A stretch of DNA of 20,844 nt from Euprymna scolopes (GCA_024364805.1 CM044488.1:28224579-28245422); one strand, 5' to 3'; shown: positions 1-10,116, numbered from the stretch's first letter. Notes: generated from the letters alone by a model not told the origin. Program-made: numbers and translations.

Positions 1-381
1 GATCTCTCGGTTGGAGTAACTAAACTAATGAGAGAATATTAGGCATTCAATAGAATGCCCCATCCCCAGTAAAAACAAAGTGATAAGAAAATTAAAACAA
101 AAGAGGAACAAATCATAGAAATTAAGTTTATTATGCAACATGAAAGATATGTTATGGTATTGAAGTAGTTTGTGTTTTCATACATGGTGCATCACTTCAC
201 TACGAGATTTGAAAGACGAATGTGCACTATAATTTAATCTGATCAAGCGTTATCATGAAGGATGAAATTAAATTATTTATGCAGAATTATACATCACCCA
301 CTTTATTCTCTAGATCTAGCACCAACACATTACCATCTTTAAGACTTTACAAAATGATTTTAGTAAAAGAGAAGAAATCTC

Positions 382-815
382 GGTGCTTCTTCATTAGAGC
401 AAAATTCAAAATATTGAATTTCCAGTAAAATCAATAATATCTACTTCATTGTCATGTCACAGTAATGAACACATCCAAAAATTAAGAAAAACAATAAGGT
501 AGAAAATTAATTAATGGAAAGTTTTCAAATAAAATTGGCAAAAATTAATTTTGCTAAATTGGCCTAAGATTTTCTTAGTTTTCAGAAAATAATTACTTCC
601 TTGTTATGATTTGAAATGTTTACTTTTTTTTTTGCAAAACTCAATTCTTGCTAATTTTGTTATGATTTGAAATGTTTACTTTTTTTTGCAAAACTCAATT
701 CTTGCTAATTTTCTTGGAAAAAAACTATTTTCCTTATAACAAGCAGATACGATTGGTTTTACATGAAATTCAATATTTTGATTTTCAAATTTCATTCTAA
801 TAACGAAGAAGCACC
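382..815. repeat. Foldback (inverted-repeat) element
   Basis: The left arm (about 382-447) begins GGTGCTTCTTC and the right arm (about 742-815) ends with its complement, GAAGAAGCACC. The arms then share AAAATATTGAATTTC, a GTAAAA-type block and a TATCT-type block in mirrored order, with small indels. About 290 bp of AT-rich sequence lies between them. The layout is that of a foldback or MITE-like DNA transposon relic. No transposase and no certain target-site duplication are visible, so the family is unassigned. Confidence 0.6.
601..710. repeat. Two-copy tandem duplication, about 56 bp unit
   Basis: The unit starting TTGTTATGATTTGAAATG and ending near CTTGCTAATTT occurs twice back to back, at 601-656 and 657-710. 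The copies differ mainly in the length of an internal T run. Such near identity suggests a recent duplication inside the loop of the surrounding foldback repeat. Confidence 0.9.
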
Positions 816-970
816 AAAATCATTAGTTTTCTTTTTCAGTTCAAAACCAAAGTTTCATGAAGGTGAAATTAAAATCTGTTAAGATTAAAAAGTTCATAGA
901 TAAAAATGGTGATTACATTAACAATTCAATAACAAATCAATGTTTTGTTTCTAAATTTTTATTGAGCCTA

Positions 971-2131
<1,161 letters not shown>

Positions 2132-2236
2132 CTCGAGGCCATCAGCAGATAACTTGAGATATTCACTGACATCATTGCTGTTCAACATCACGTTCAGCCC
2201 GTTAACATCAACGCTTTCGTAGCTAAACTTACGACC
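2132..2236 (-). CDS. RSPRY1: RSPRY1 exon leading into SPRY domain
   Basis: This 105-nt exon encodes 35 residues, phase 0 at both ends: GRKFSYESVDVNG, then NVMLNSNDVSEYLK, then SADGLE. Vertebrate RSPRY1 reads GRQLTYEKVN, AMLNSNDVSEYLK and GLE at this place, so the match is secure. The acceptor is TTTATTTCAG before GGTCGT and the donor is CTCGAG followed by gtataa. Joining to the next exon gives GLE-ARCDASS, as in vertebrates. This segment is the linker and first strands before the SPRY core. Because it needs phase-0 entry, the phase-1 exit of the exon at 5522-5662 cannot splice to it directly, which is what revealed the microexon at 3247-3257. Confidence 0.96.
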
Positions 2237-2346
2237 CTGAAATAAATAAAAACTAAGAAATGTAAATTCATTTGAAAAGTCTGACTTGGTTGATAAGTTT
2301 TTTTGGTATATCAACCAGGGTTGTAGATGTGATAACCATGTGTTAC

Positions 2347-2450
2347 CCCCTGCTTGACAACATTGCCAACACTATTTCTGTGGTCTTTTTCTCCTTTGTC
2401 TTTGCTTTCATCTTTTCTGTCAGTATCATCATCATCTCTCACATCAGCAA
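2347..2450 (-). other. RSPRY1: Candidate alternative exon in RSPRY1 intron
   Basis: On the minus strand an open stretch of 104 nt is bounded by a pyrimidine-rich acceptor (ACCCCTTCGGCAG) and a possible donor (GGG followed by gtaaca). It enters in phase 1 and leaves in phase 0, the same as the 11-nt microexon. Spliced from the exon at 5522-5662 into the exon at 2132-2236, it would replace FIVE with F plus 34 residues: an acidic and basic stretch with RDDDDTDRKDESKDKGEKD, then NSVGNVVKQG. Vertebrate RSPRY1 has only four residues here, so this would be an isoform-specific charged insertion. The donor is weak, and part of the sequence is a simple repeat (CATCATCATC on the plus strand). It may be chance. 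Confidence 0.25.
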
Positions 2451-3246
2451 CTGCCGAAGGGGTACACACGGATTCACATGTACATAAAAATAAAACAAAA
2501 CAAAGAGACACATTTTGCAAATATCAGTTTCACTCTGGATGCATGTTTGACACCATCAACCTTCTAAGTTATCTTGTCTTAGTTATCTGGTGAGGTTATG
2601 TTCATCAATCGCTTATCAATTCATTTCCCCATCTGCTTCAAGCTATTTTTAGTTCCATGAAAACTCAATATTCCAACAATCTCAATATTCTCAAGCATTT
2701 TTATTCTGTTTACTTCTTAATATCACTCTCTTTGCCATATGTTTAGCACATTATTATTTGTAGCATTTGGTTTTATAGAGTATAGGCATGTTTTTCAAGT
2801 CTTGATTTTGTTATATTTTTTTAATAATCAATAACATATGAGCCATCATGCAAATTCACATGGAAAAAAAAAAAAAAAAAATGAGGCTTGTGTCGCCGAT
2901 GGGAAATTGAAGGTAAGATATAATCATATTTTTGTACAATGTGAGAATCACTTATGCAAAGGAGTATAATTTTGCATGGAGAACTTTCTTCCCGCAGCAG
3001 ATTATAAAGTTGACATGACGAGTTAGGATCATGTCGAGTGTTCAGTGAGAAAAAAAGAGAAAAGATAAAGTTGGAATCGTTCGAGTTATTTGGTTGACAA
3101 GATTTATGTGTCTTGAGAAATTGTGAATACAATTTTAGAATCAAAACTTTTCTGTATATATTTTCACCTTTCGTTACTATACATGAAATAATGCTTAGTT
3201 TATCAATTTTCAATGTGAAAGATCAAGGTATAAAATGAGAACTTAC

Positions 3247-3257
3247 CTCTACAATGA
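3247..3257 (-). CDS. RSPRY1: RSPRY1 microexon, 11 nt
   Basis: The minus strand reads a pyrimidine-rich tract, then GTATGGTCAACAG, then TCATTGTAGAG, then gtaagt. The eleven bases enter in phase 1 and leave in phase 0. They complete a TTC codon with the T left by the previous exon and add ATT GTA GAG, giving DNL-F-I-V-E-GRKFSYE. Vertebrate RSPRY1 reads DNLFLKEGRQLTYE, so the four-residue bridge has the expected length and starts and ends with the conserved F and E. Without it the flanking exons cannot be joined in frame. Both splice sites are strong. It is far too short for ORF-based gene finders. Confidence 0.93.
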
Positions 3258-3616
3258 CTGTTGACCATACAGAAATGATAAAACAGGAGAGGAAAATATA
3301 AAGGAAAAAGAAAATTAATAAAACAAGTATAGAACAAAGAAAAATCATTTATAATTACTAACAAATACAATAGTGGTGGTGGTGTCAGATCAATATAAAC
3401 CATATCGATTACACTGAGTTAACATTTGTTTTCCAATCACTTTAATCATGCAAAATAAGTACTGAGATTAAGCTGGGATTAAGTTATGTCTAAATAGAAA
3501 AAAAAAAAAAGGAAAAAAAAAAACCAAAACATTTTAATCAGACATAAATTGTAATTTAATTACCAACTCATCTTTTACTAAATTTCTGCCTATTGTTGTT
3601 TAACTCACTCTTTCAG

Positions 3617-3617
<1 letters not shown>

Positions 3618-3665
<48 letters not shown>
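3618..3665. repeat. (TA)n microsatellite
   Basis: An uninterrupted run of about 24 TA dinucleotides in the RSPRY1 intron between 3258 and 5521. It sits just ahead of the LINE remnant at 3743. Confidence 0.97.
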
Positions 3666-3668
<3 letters not shown>

Positions 3669-3742
3669 CAGTAAAAGGTAATTTAATTGTAAGAGTAGAA
3701 TAGTCTATTAGAAATGTATTTCACCATCAACTTGGTGGGAGT

Positions 3743-3970
3743 ATGTATGCTTTACATGCTCGATGCCTCAGATGGCTCACCCATATACAGTGTGCCACCT
3801 CTTGCATCAAATCCATAAGACACCTGGACATCCCAGATACTAAGGAACATGGCAGGCCAAAGAAGACCTGGCTTCAGTGTGTAAATGAATATAGCTGCAT
3901 GCAACCTGATGATGTCTATACAGAGAGCAAGTGTGAGACATTGCCTAATGAGACGAGTCTGGACACTCAC
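3743..3970 (+). mobile_element. LINE ORF2 C-terminal remnant
   Basis: The plus strand encodes RCLRWLTHIQ, then SIRHLDIPDTKE, then HGRPKKTWLQCVN. The pattern LRW-x-H followed by GRPKKTW and a downstream W or C pair is typical of the C-terminal tail of non-LTR retrotransposon polymerases of the RTE and related groups. The reading frame stays open for 97 codons from 3743, but only about the first 75 look like the family. No reverse transcriptase core, tail or target duplication is seen, so this is a short relic inserted in an RSPRY1 intron, antisense to the gene. Confidence 0.7.
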
Positions 3971-4039
3971 AGCACCCCATTACCAAAACCAGAACATAAT
4001 ATATGGGTGCTTTATATAGATAAAACAAATCAATAACTA

Positions 4040-4960
4040 TAAGTTCAACTGAAGTGACCATTAAGAATGGGTGGAAGCAGATGGGAACATTTTAAACAAA
4101 AAATAGTAATTAATAAATTTAAGCAGTGGGAGTCAAATACTAAAAGAAAAATATCTCATAAAATTTGGGGTAAAAATTTCAATTTCATAGTTTTTGACAG
4201 AATGAAAAACATTTCTGTGTAGTTCACTTTCTTTAAGAATATTTTTAAGCTACTGTGGAAGTAAATACTAAAACAAAATATATATTGAAATCTTTTAAAT
4301 CACATAACTTTAACATGTTTAGATTAAGATAACTTTGATTACATTATGCATAAAGACATGTTTATCAATGAAAAGAAAATAGCATTCTGTGCATTATTTT
4401 AAATTTAAAAACATTTATTTTTTTTAAAATAATGGGTCAAACAGCACTATAATAATGCACACTAGTGCCACATTGTCAATGCAGTTCAGCAGACTAATAC
4501 CTTGGAATTGATGAGCCAGAAAATCCCACTACCATTCCCCTTCCCAACAACCATAGTCAAACAATGGACTTGCACTTTTCCTTAGTATACCTTTCATTTG
4601 GTGATATGTCTCGGTCATAGTTAGATTATAATTACGCTTTGGTTTACCTGCTACACAACATATCAACCCTTTTTCTGTTTTTCAGTTTTTTTAATATAGA
4701 GACAATATCTATATGAAACAATTGAATGCAAGTTGCTTTGTTGCCTATAACTAAGGGAAAGTGGTTATACATTTCTCAATAATTTAAATCCTATTGATCA
4801 AAGATGAACGTAGAAAAGTAGATTTTAAAAGGTGTGAGACATACTAGAAAATAGACACATGTGGGAATTTCCATGAAGAAAGTTTCTTTTTATAGTTTTA
4901 TTTTTAGTTAGAATACAAACAATTATAACAGTGATAAACAGTGGGGAAGTCAGAAAGAAA
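4040..4960. other. Intronic sequence without recognisable feature
   Basis: AT-rich intron of RSPRY1. On both strands I see only short chance reading frames and homopolymer runs. There is no splice-bounded coding stretch, tRNA fold or repeat pair. Confidence 0.5.
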
Positions 4961-4978
4961 AAAATAAAGAAAACCCAC

Positions 4979-5225
4979 AGTCGGTTTTTAAAACCGACTC
5001 CGACAAAAATTACCACCTCTTGACTCCAAACTTAAAGTGAATTTAAAAAATCTATCTTTTCACTGTAAAGTCAGTTTAAAAAAAAGCCAAGTATGCAAGG
5101 TCCCCCTCCACGAGTGAAAAATTTACTTTCACCATGACTAATGTTTGTGCAAAATTTAAAAAAAAGTGCAAGGTATGGTTATTGAGAAAAGTGCAAACAA
5201 ACGAACAGATGGACGGGAATGAATT
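4979..5225. repeat. Dispersed-repeat-like segment starting at a near-perfect palindrome
   Basis: At 4979-4999 the sequence AGTCGGTTTT, one T, AAAACCGACT forms a 10-bp perfect stem. About 85 bp later a block runs from CCAAGTATGCAAGG to the end ACAAACGAACAGATGGACGG. Blocks with a CACCATGA, then TTTGTGCAAAATT, then ACAGATGGACGG pattern are common in the interior of Helitron-type and other repeats of invertebrates, as I recall them. I see no coding capacity. The boundaries are uncertain. Confidence 0.4.
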
Positions 5226-5401
5226 ACTCAGTCTAATCCTTTGTCGACAAAAAAAAAAAAAGTTTGACAACTTCTGCAAAAACTGCTGATTTACAATTCC
5301 ATTCCCACAAATGAGTGTAGCATTAAGTTTATTTTATCAATTCCTTATGCAGTTTCAGGTCATTTTCAAGATTTAACTCATAGATGGACCTAAGAGTAAC
5401 A

Positions 5402-5447
5402 CTCACAAAGGAGTGACTTCACACATTTCAAAGCTCACAAAGGAGTG
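5402..5447. repeat. Short spaced direct repeat
   Basis: The 14-mer CTCACAAAGGAGTG occurs at 5402-5415 and again at 5434-5447, about 75 bp beyond (downstream on the minus strand of) the donor of the RSPRY1 exon at 5522. It may be a small duplication with no function. Confidence 0.8.
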
Positions 5448-5521
5448 CATCACCACTGTATATAGTTTTGTATTGTAACAAAGCAATCAATATTAAAAGA
5501 AAAACAAAAATTGGAACTTAC

Positions 5522-5662
5522 AAAGATTATCTAATAACCATTTTGCACAAAATCCAACCTCTTGTTTCTCTGATTGCGAACTGCGATACCACTTCTCCAA
5601 TGACATCAACAGGTTCTCAGGCTCAGATTTAAGAACTTTATTTATGGTGACTTTGTTCTGGC
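5522..5662 (-). CDS. RSPRY1: RSPRY1 exon, helical region before SPRY
   Basis: This 141-nt exon starts in phase 1 (GC completes an AGC serine codon) and ends in phase 1 (a lone T). It encodes QNKVTINKVLKSE, then LEKWYRSS, then EVGFCAKWLLDNL. Vertebrate RSPRY1 reads SENKLTI, LESW and QVGFCAQWSLDNLF here, so the assignment is secure. The acceptor is TTTATTTTTCAG and the donor is CTTT followed by gtaagt, both strong. The segment belongs to the alpha-helical repeat-like region that precedes the SPRY domain; VGFCAxW is its most conserved part. Its phase-1 exit does not fit the exon at 2132-2236 and requires the microexon at 3247-3257. No stop or frameshift is present. Confidence 0.96.
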
Positions 5663-5663
5663 C

Positions 5664-6733
5664 TGAAAAATAAACCATTAAACGTTATTTAAATAAAGTT
5701 GTAAATTTATATGAGTGTGCTGTATCTAACACATCCTAACAAATTAATTGATAGTGATTAATTTAACTTAAACAACATCAATAGTTCAGCTGCATATCGG
5801 GTCAGTAATATAATACTTGGAGATCCAAATGGAACTGATTTGATGCGAATGACTGAAATAAACATAATTCAATGACAAGTACAATTAAAGGGGTTCACAT
5901 GAAGACCAAACAACCACCTTTTGATACTACAAATCAGCAAAGACGCAATACAATGTGAAATAATCCTGACCCATGCCAGATTCAGGCATATCTACAGATA
6001 TAAGAAAAATTAAATTATCAACAGAAAACTCCAAGCCGAAGTGAGTGGATGAACATCAGTGGTGAACAAATGAGCCACCAGCCGGAGTTCAAATATTGGT
6101 TCTTCTAAATCCAATATGAAATGAACGCAACCTGTCAAGTGTGAACTGGGAGAGAAGGGTGATGGCCATGTTGACAAGCTACCTTCACATCCTTAAACGA
6201 TCTGCCTCAAATGATCTTGGCAGATAATTATACAAATAATTTCATTCTGAAAATATGACAATGATGAAAAGAGACACCAAATTAACCTGATATGACTTGG
6301 CCCAGAACACCTAACAAAACTAACTCAACTCCCAGCAACAACAACTGACTACTATAAAAGAGACATTTTGATTACTTAGTCTTTTCATGGGGGTTCATAC
6401 CTCACAACGGTATCTGACGGTAATGTAGCAATGACAGTGGCAGCAGTAGCAAGCCTAATCCTTTGTTACATTGCCATGGTGACACAATAGCAGTAATAAT
6501 TCTTAGCACATCTCAGCAGATGACATTTCAACACGGCTAGTGTAATCATCATCACTGCAGCAAACAAACTTGCAGGATTTAGTTATGAACAGCAAGTAAC
6601 AAAATTCCAAAACACATTTCATTTTACACATGAATTGCTTCATTTTGTTGTCATGCTACATACCTTTTTTACTTGCTAATGTGAGACAAAACCTTGCTAT
6701 CTCATTCGCACAACTCCCACTACAAGTGCATCA
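5664..6733 (-). other. RSPRY1: RSPRY1 intron, first part, no gene seen
   Basis: This is the 3' part of the 5819-bp intron between the exons at 11482 and 5662. Segment 5990-6560 is richer in GC and CA than its surroundings and looks like old repeat sequence. I cannot assign it to a family. No coding or RNA feature is supported. Confidence 0.5.
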
Positions 6734-6944
6734 TCCCTATATATATATATATATATATATAAAATGAACTCATTTTCCCCCTCTGATTTTGACCTTAATA
6801 AGATTAAAAATCAAGACATTTTATGCAAAGGTAATATGCACAAACTGCAGCACAATATCTGAGGTGTGTTATAGGCCTATTACCTCTCCACTTCCTCGAT
6901 AATCGTAGATTCCTATATTCTTTCTGCTGAGAGTTCACTGCCAC

Positions 6945-7515
6945 AATCCTGGATTGAATGAGAGACTTGCAAATGTATATTAGCAGAATACATGATGTCG
7001 CCTGGGATCGAATGAAATAGGTGAGAAGATATACTAGCAGAATACCTTACATCGCCCAGGATTAAACAAGATAGGTGGAAATATATACTAGCAGGATACC
7101 TGGCGTTGCCTGGGATTAAATGAGATTTATGGAAATATATACTAGCAGAATACCCGGAGTCATTTGGGATTGAATGAGGAAGGTTCAAATATATACTCGC
7201 AGAATATCTGGCCTCGCCTGGGATGTAATGAGATGGATGGAAATATATACTAGCAGAGTACCATGCGTCGCCTGGGATTGAATGAGATAGGTGGAAATAT
7301 ATACTAGCAGAATACCCAACATCAGCTGGTATGGAATGAGATAGTTGCAATTATATACTAGCAGAATACCCAGTGCTACCCAGGATTGAACGAGATATAT
7401 TCAAATATATACTAGCAGAATACCCAGAGTCGCCTGCGATTGAATGAGATAGATGCAAATATATACTAACAGAATACCTGCCATTACCCAGGATTGAATG
7501 AGATTGATTGAAATA
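6945..7515 (-). repeat. Tandem array of ten 54-bp units carrying a Helitron-like 3' end
   Basis: The core TAGCAG or a variant occurs at 6981, 7035, 7089, 7143, 7197, 7251, 7305, 7359, 7413 and 7467, a spacing of exactly 54 bp every time, although units differ at many bases. Read on the minus strand each unit has CCCAGGCGACGC-CGGG, then TATTCTG, then CTAGTATATAT. That is a short hairpin, spacer, CTAG and T, the same motif that ends the elements at 8678, 14682 and 19847. The array therefore looks like amplified rolling-circle transposon ends. Because 54 is divisible by three, a spurious 145-codon frame with an 18-residue repeat runs through part of it. Confidence 0.95.
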
Positions 7516-7599
7516 TAATTATGTTAATTTTAAACGAGCTCTGGAGTTCTCTTTTGGGGTTGCGTTGGAGGGATTAATGTCCATTTTGGGGTCACAAAG

Positions 7600-8330
7600 C
7601 AATGTCCCACAATGTCATATTCCCAAAATATAGAATACCTGTGGAATCATATTCTGGAAAAGACAATTTCTCTTACTATTATGTTGTCGGTATGTGGGAG
7701 AGAAGAACTACATTAATATTGAAATTCGTGGTAAAGTAAAAGTTGCCTAATCACCATCCGTGTCAATGCATTTCTATACTTATTTGGAAAACCTGTTCAG
7801 TTATGTTCCAGAAATGATATCATTTCACTTAAAAATATAGCATCGGTAGTCGGAAGGAATAGAACACAGTAATGTAGAATTTTGTAGTGAAGCAAGGGTT
7901 GTCTAATCACTAAACTAAACACATTTGTGTACTTGTTTGTAAAACCTAAGTAATCTTCAGAAAATGAAGTCCTTTTTCACAAAAATTTGGTGTCGGTAGT
8001 GGGGAATGAAAATGAAACTAATGTGGAATTTAATAATGAAGCAAGGGTTGTCTAATCATTGTGTCAATGTATTTATGCATTAATTTGAAAATCCTGCTGA
8101 GACATTGTTAAAAAATGTCATAATTTTTATTACATTTTTAGTGCCAATACTGACAAACAAAAAAACCCAGTAATGTTGAAATTTATGATGAAGCAATGGT
8201 TGCCTAATACTTAAACAAATATTTATGTACTAATTTGGCAATCCTAATGATCCACTTTCTAAAAATTGTTTTAGTTTTCTTAAAATTATAGTAGCTTTGG
8301 TTTGGTGGGAAGAGAAATTATTTAACATGC
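7600..8330 (+). repeat. Diverged tandem array, about 150-bp unit
   Basis: Blocks starting near TCGGTAGT recur at 7687, 7843, 7993, about 8143 and about 8294. Each holds a pattern of TAATGT-GAAATT, then AAGCAAGGGTTG-CTAATCA, then TGTACTTATTTG-AAA-CCT. Partial units flank the four full ones, from about 7600 and to about 8330. Divergence between units is high, so the array is old. It adjoins the 54-bp and 46-bp arrays, consistent with the minisatellite core of a non-autonomous Helitron. Confidence 0.85.
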
Positions 8331-8335
8331 TGTAC

Positions 8336-8550
8336 AATACCTGTCGATAGTATGCAAAATTGTTTCATGTATGTATTTAAATTACCCGTCTGAGGGTAGG
8401 TAAAATTATTTTAAATATGTGTCGTATATTACCCATCCCCATAAAGGTAATATTATTTCATATACATGCTATAAATTACTTATCCTCGGTAAGGTACATT
8501 TATTTTGATATGTGTAATACTCGTCCTAGGGTAGGTAAAATATTCTTTTG
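8336..8550 (+). repeat. Tandem array, about 46-bp unit with internal inverted repeat
   Basis: Copies start at 8336, 8381, 8428, 8475 and 8516, spaced 45, 47, 47 and 41 bp. The best copy reads ATTACCCGTCTGAGGGTAGG then TAAAATTATTT. ATTACCC and GGGTAGGTAA form an imperfect hairpin in each unit. It is the third tandem array in a row and lies just before the CTAG end at 8675-8678. Confidence 0.88.
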
Positions 8551-8650
8551 CTCAAAAAATCTAATGATACATAGACATTAAAAATTCCTCTATCCAAAGA
8601 ATAACAAATATGTTCAAAATCTACTTCAATTTTCTCATTGTTTATACGGT

Positions 8651-8679
8651 CCTGAGCATCGCAGGGTAGCCCTGCTAGT
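8651..8679 (+). other. Helitron-like 3' terminus (hairpin plus CTAG, then T)
   Basis: CCTGAGCATCGCAGG can fold as a short hairpin. It is followed by GTAGCCCTG and CTAG, with T as the next base. This aligns with the minus-strand unit of the 54-bp array and with the ends at 14655-14682 and 19847-19872. Helitrons end in a hairpin and CTRR and insert between A and T. Confidence 0.6.
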
Positions 8680-8689
8680 CCTTTATAAT

Positions 8690-9180
8690 CTTTAATGTGA
8701 AGAGTTCAAATACAAAACATGATAAACAATTTTCATAATTATTAAATTTCAACTATCAAAAGCTTTTTCATCATTTTAGCACGAGACAATATTATTTTGT
8801 TTTGTAACTTATTTTTCTGTTGATATTTTCTTGTTTTAAATTACAAACTTTTACAGGTTATTTCTAGATTTTGAAATGTTAGTCCTCCCCCCACTTTGAA
8901 CAAATTGGCTTTATCACATTTTACAAACTCTTTTTTGTATAAATTGGATTACATACTTTAGTAGCAAATGAGAAACTATTTAAAATCAAATGGTAACAAT
9001 GCTCATGACTTTTTGTTCATATTGAAAAATAAAGACGGGGAGGGGGGATCTTTTAACAGCACACCATTACACAGTATGCTTCTTAAAATTGACCATGTAA
9101 CAAACAAAGCATATAAAATGAAAACAATTTTGGGTACTTTCTAATAACACGATAATGCACACAGCAGTATGGCTATTAAA
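8690..9180. other. Intronic sequence without recognisable feature
   Basis: AT-rich, with T and A runs and a G-rich patch near 9036-9050. I see no reading frame, repeat pair or RNA fold I would support. Confidence 0.45.
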
Positions 9181-9352
9181 CATCTTCTGCTAGACATTTA
9201 CAGAGTTCATCTTTTAAGGATCGCAAAGCACATTTGTAGCACACGATCCATATTGATAAATAGCATAGTTTTAGTGTGAACTCATTTCTTATGCCAAGCA
9301 AAGATGTGTCCTCTTCCGTCAAGAGATGAATTATGTTGTTCACAGCTTGTCA
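9181..9352 (-). other. Unrecognised coding-like stretch in RSPRY1 intron
   Basis: On the minus strand about 57 codons run open to a TAA, including NNIIHLLTEEDTSLLGIRNE and ALRSLKDELCKCLAEDV. The amino-acid mix is ordinary, unlike the K, N, I and F-rich translations of the surrounding AT-rich DNA. There is no start codon, and no clear acceptor or donor makes it an RSPRY1 exon. It may be a piece of an old transposon protein. I do not recognise the family. Confidence 0.25.
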
Positions 9353-9360
9353 TTTGACAT

Positions 9361-10116
9361 CACCTCTTTTTCATTATTTTAGCTACATACGTCAAAACAG
9401 AATATCAACTGGATACTACCAAATTATTCCTTGTGACGAGCACAATCAAGCATAAACTTATGAAACTCTTTGTCCATTTAAACATGTTTTCAAAATGATA
9501 TTTGTAAATTATATCTAAATGGAATAATTTGGATCAGAAATTAAATGTAGGTTACCAAAGGAGCAATAGAACTGAGCTGTATCCAATTTGTTACTGTTCA
9601 AATCATTAAAAATGCACTTTTGCAGATAACAAAAGTTATTTATGTAATTACAGTAAATCTGAACTCAATGAACTCCAAAATATTTCTTTTGAAAAAAGTG
9701 TGAGAACAGAAAGAGAGGGGGTTAGTCGTCAGATGATCTGTGGCATCTTCACAGCCAGTCTACATGATGCAGTGAAAAAGAGGCCATTATACAGGCCATT
9801 ATACAGACCTATATTATTACTCAAAGAGTAAACAAGAAATATAATCTTGAAAAAGAAATTGTAGATTCCTGAAGGAATAAAAAGAAAAGCAAAAAAGGTT
9901 TTCTCTGTTGATGGGAAAAAGTGGTTACCACTAGAACTTGTAAACTTTTCTAAGGTAACCTCATATTCATTGCAACAATGTTTACCATATAAACCTTTCT
10001 CCAACAATTGTTTTCAATACCAAACACAGGAACAAGTTGCTTGCCACCAAAACTTTGTTATGTGGTATCCTTTTCTTCAACAACAGTTTTCAATATCAAT
10101 CTATTGTTCAATGATC
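9361..10116. other. Intronic sequence without recognisable gene
   Basis: This stretch contains a 92-codon minus-strand frame (9729-10007) of unusual F, N and Y-rich composition, which I take to be chance, and a short GGCCATTATACA duplication near 9782-9803. Nothing else is supported. Confidence 0.45.

Larger units (their letters stand above)
6734..8678 (+). mobile_element. Possible composite Helitron-like element with minisatellite core
   Basis: The proposed 3' end is clear: a small hairpin (CCTG, AGCATCG, CAGG) at 8651-8665, then a spacer ending CTAG at 8678, followed by T, as in Helitrons. The proposed 5' end is weaker: A then TCCC followed by (TA)n and AAAATGAAC at 6734, similar in style to the other Helitron-like 5' ends in this window. 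Between them lie three tandem arrays with units of 54, 150 and 46 bp. The 54-bp array carries the same end motif in the opposite orientation, so this may be two or more nested elements instead of one. No helicase gene is present, so it would be non-autonomous. Confidence 0.35.

Noticed and set aside
2272-2593. Two overlapping plus-strand frames
   Set aside because: They are shadows of the open minus-strand stretch at 2347-2450 and have F, S and L-rich low-complexity composition.
2821-3213. 130-codon minus-strand frame
   Set aside because: It starts in sequence between RSPRY1 exons, ends in a poly-F run from an A homopolymer, has no recognisable motif and no matching splice sites. Likely chance.
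3203-3403. 66-codon minus-strand frame over the microexon
   Set aside because: The frame merely overlaps the microexon; the acceptor and donor show that only 11 bases are used, in another frame.
6040-6110. Weak tRNA-like A and B box spacing (CAGTGGTGAACA, then GGAGTTCAAATATTGG)
   Set aside because: The arms do not fold into a cloverleaf and there is no second copy; not enough to call a SINE.
6945-7515. CRISPR-like array
   Set aside because: The whole 54-bp unit is repeated, with no unique spacers, and the sequence is eukaryotic; it is a minisatellite.
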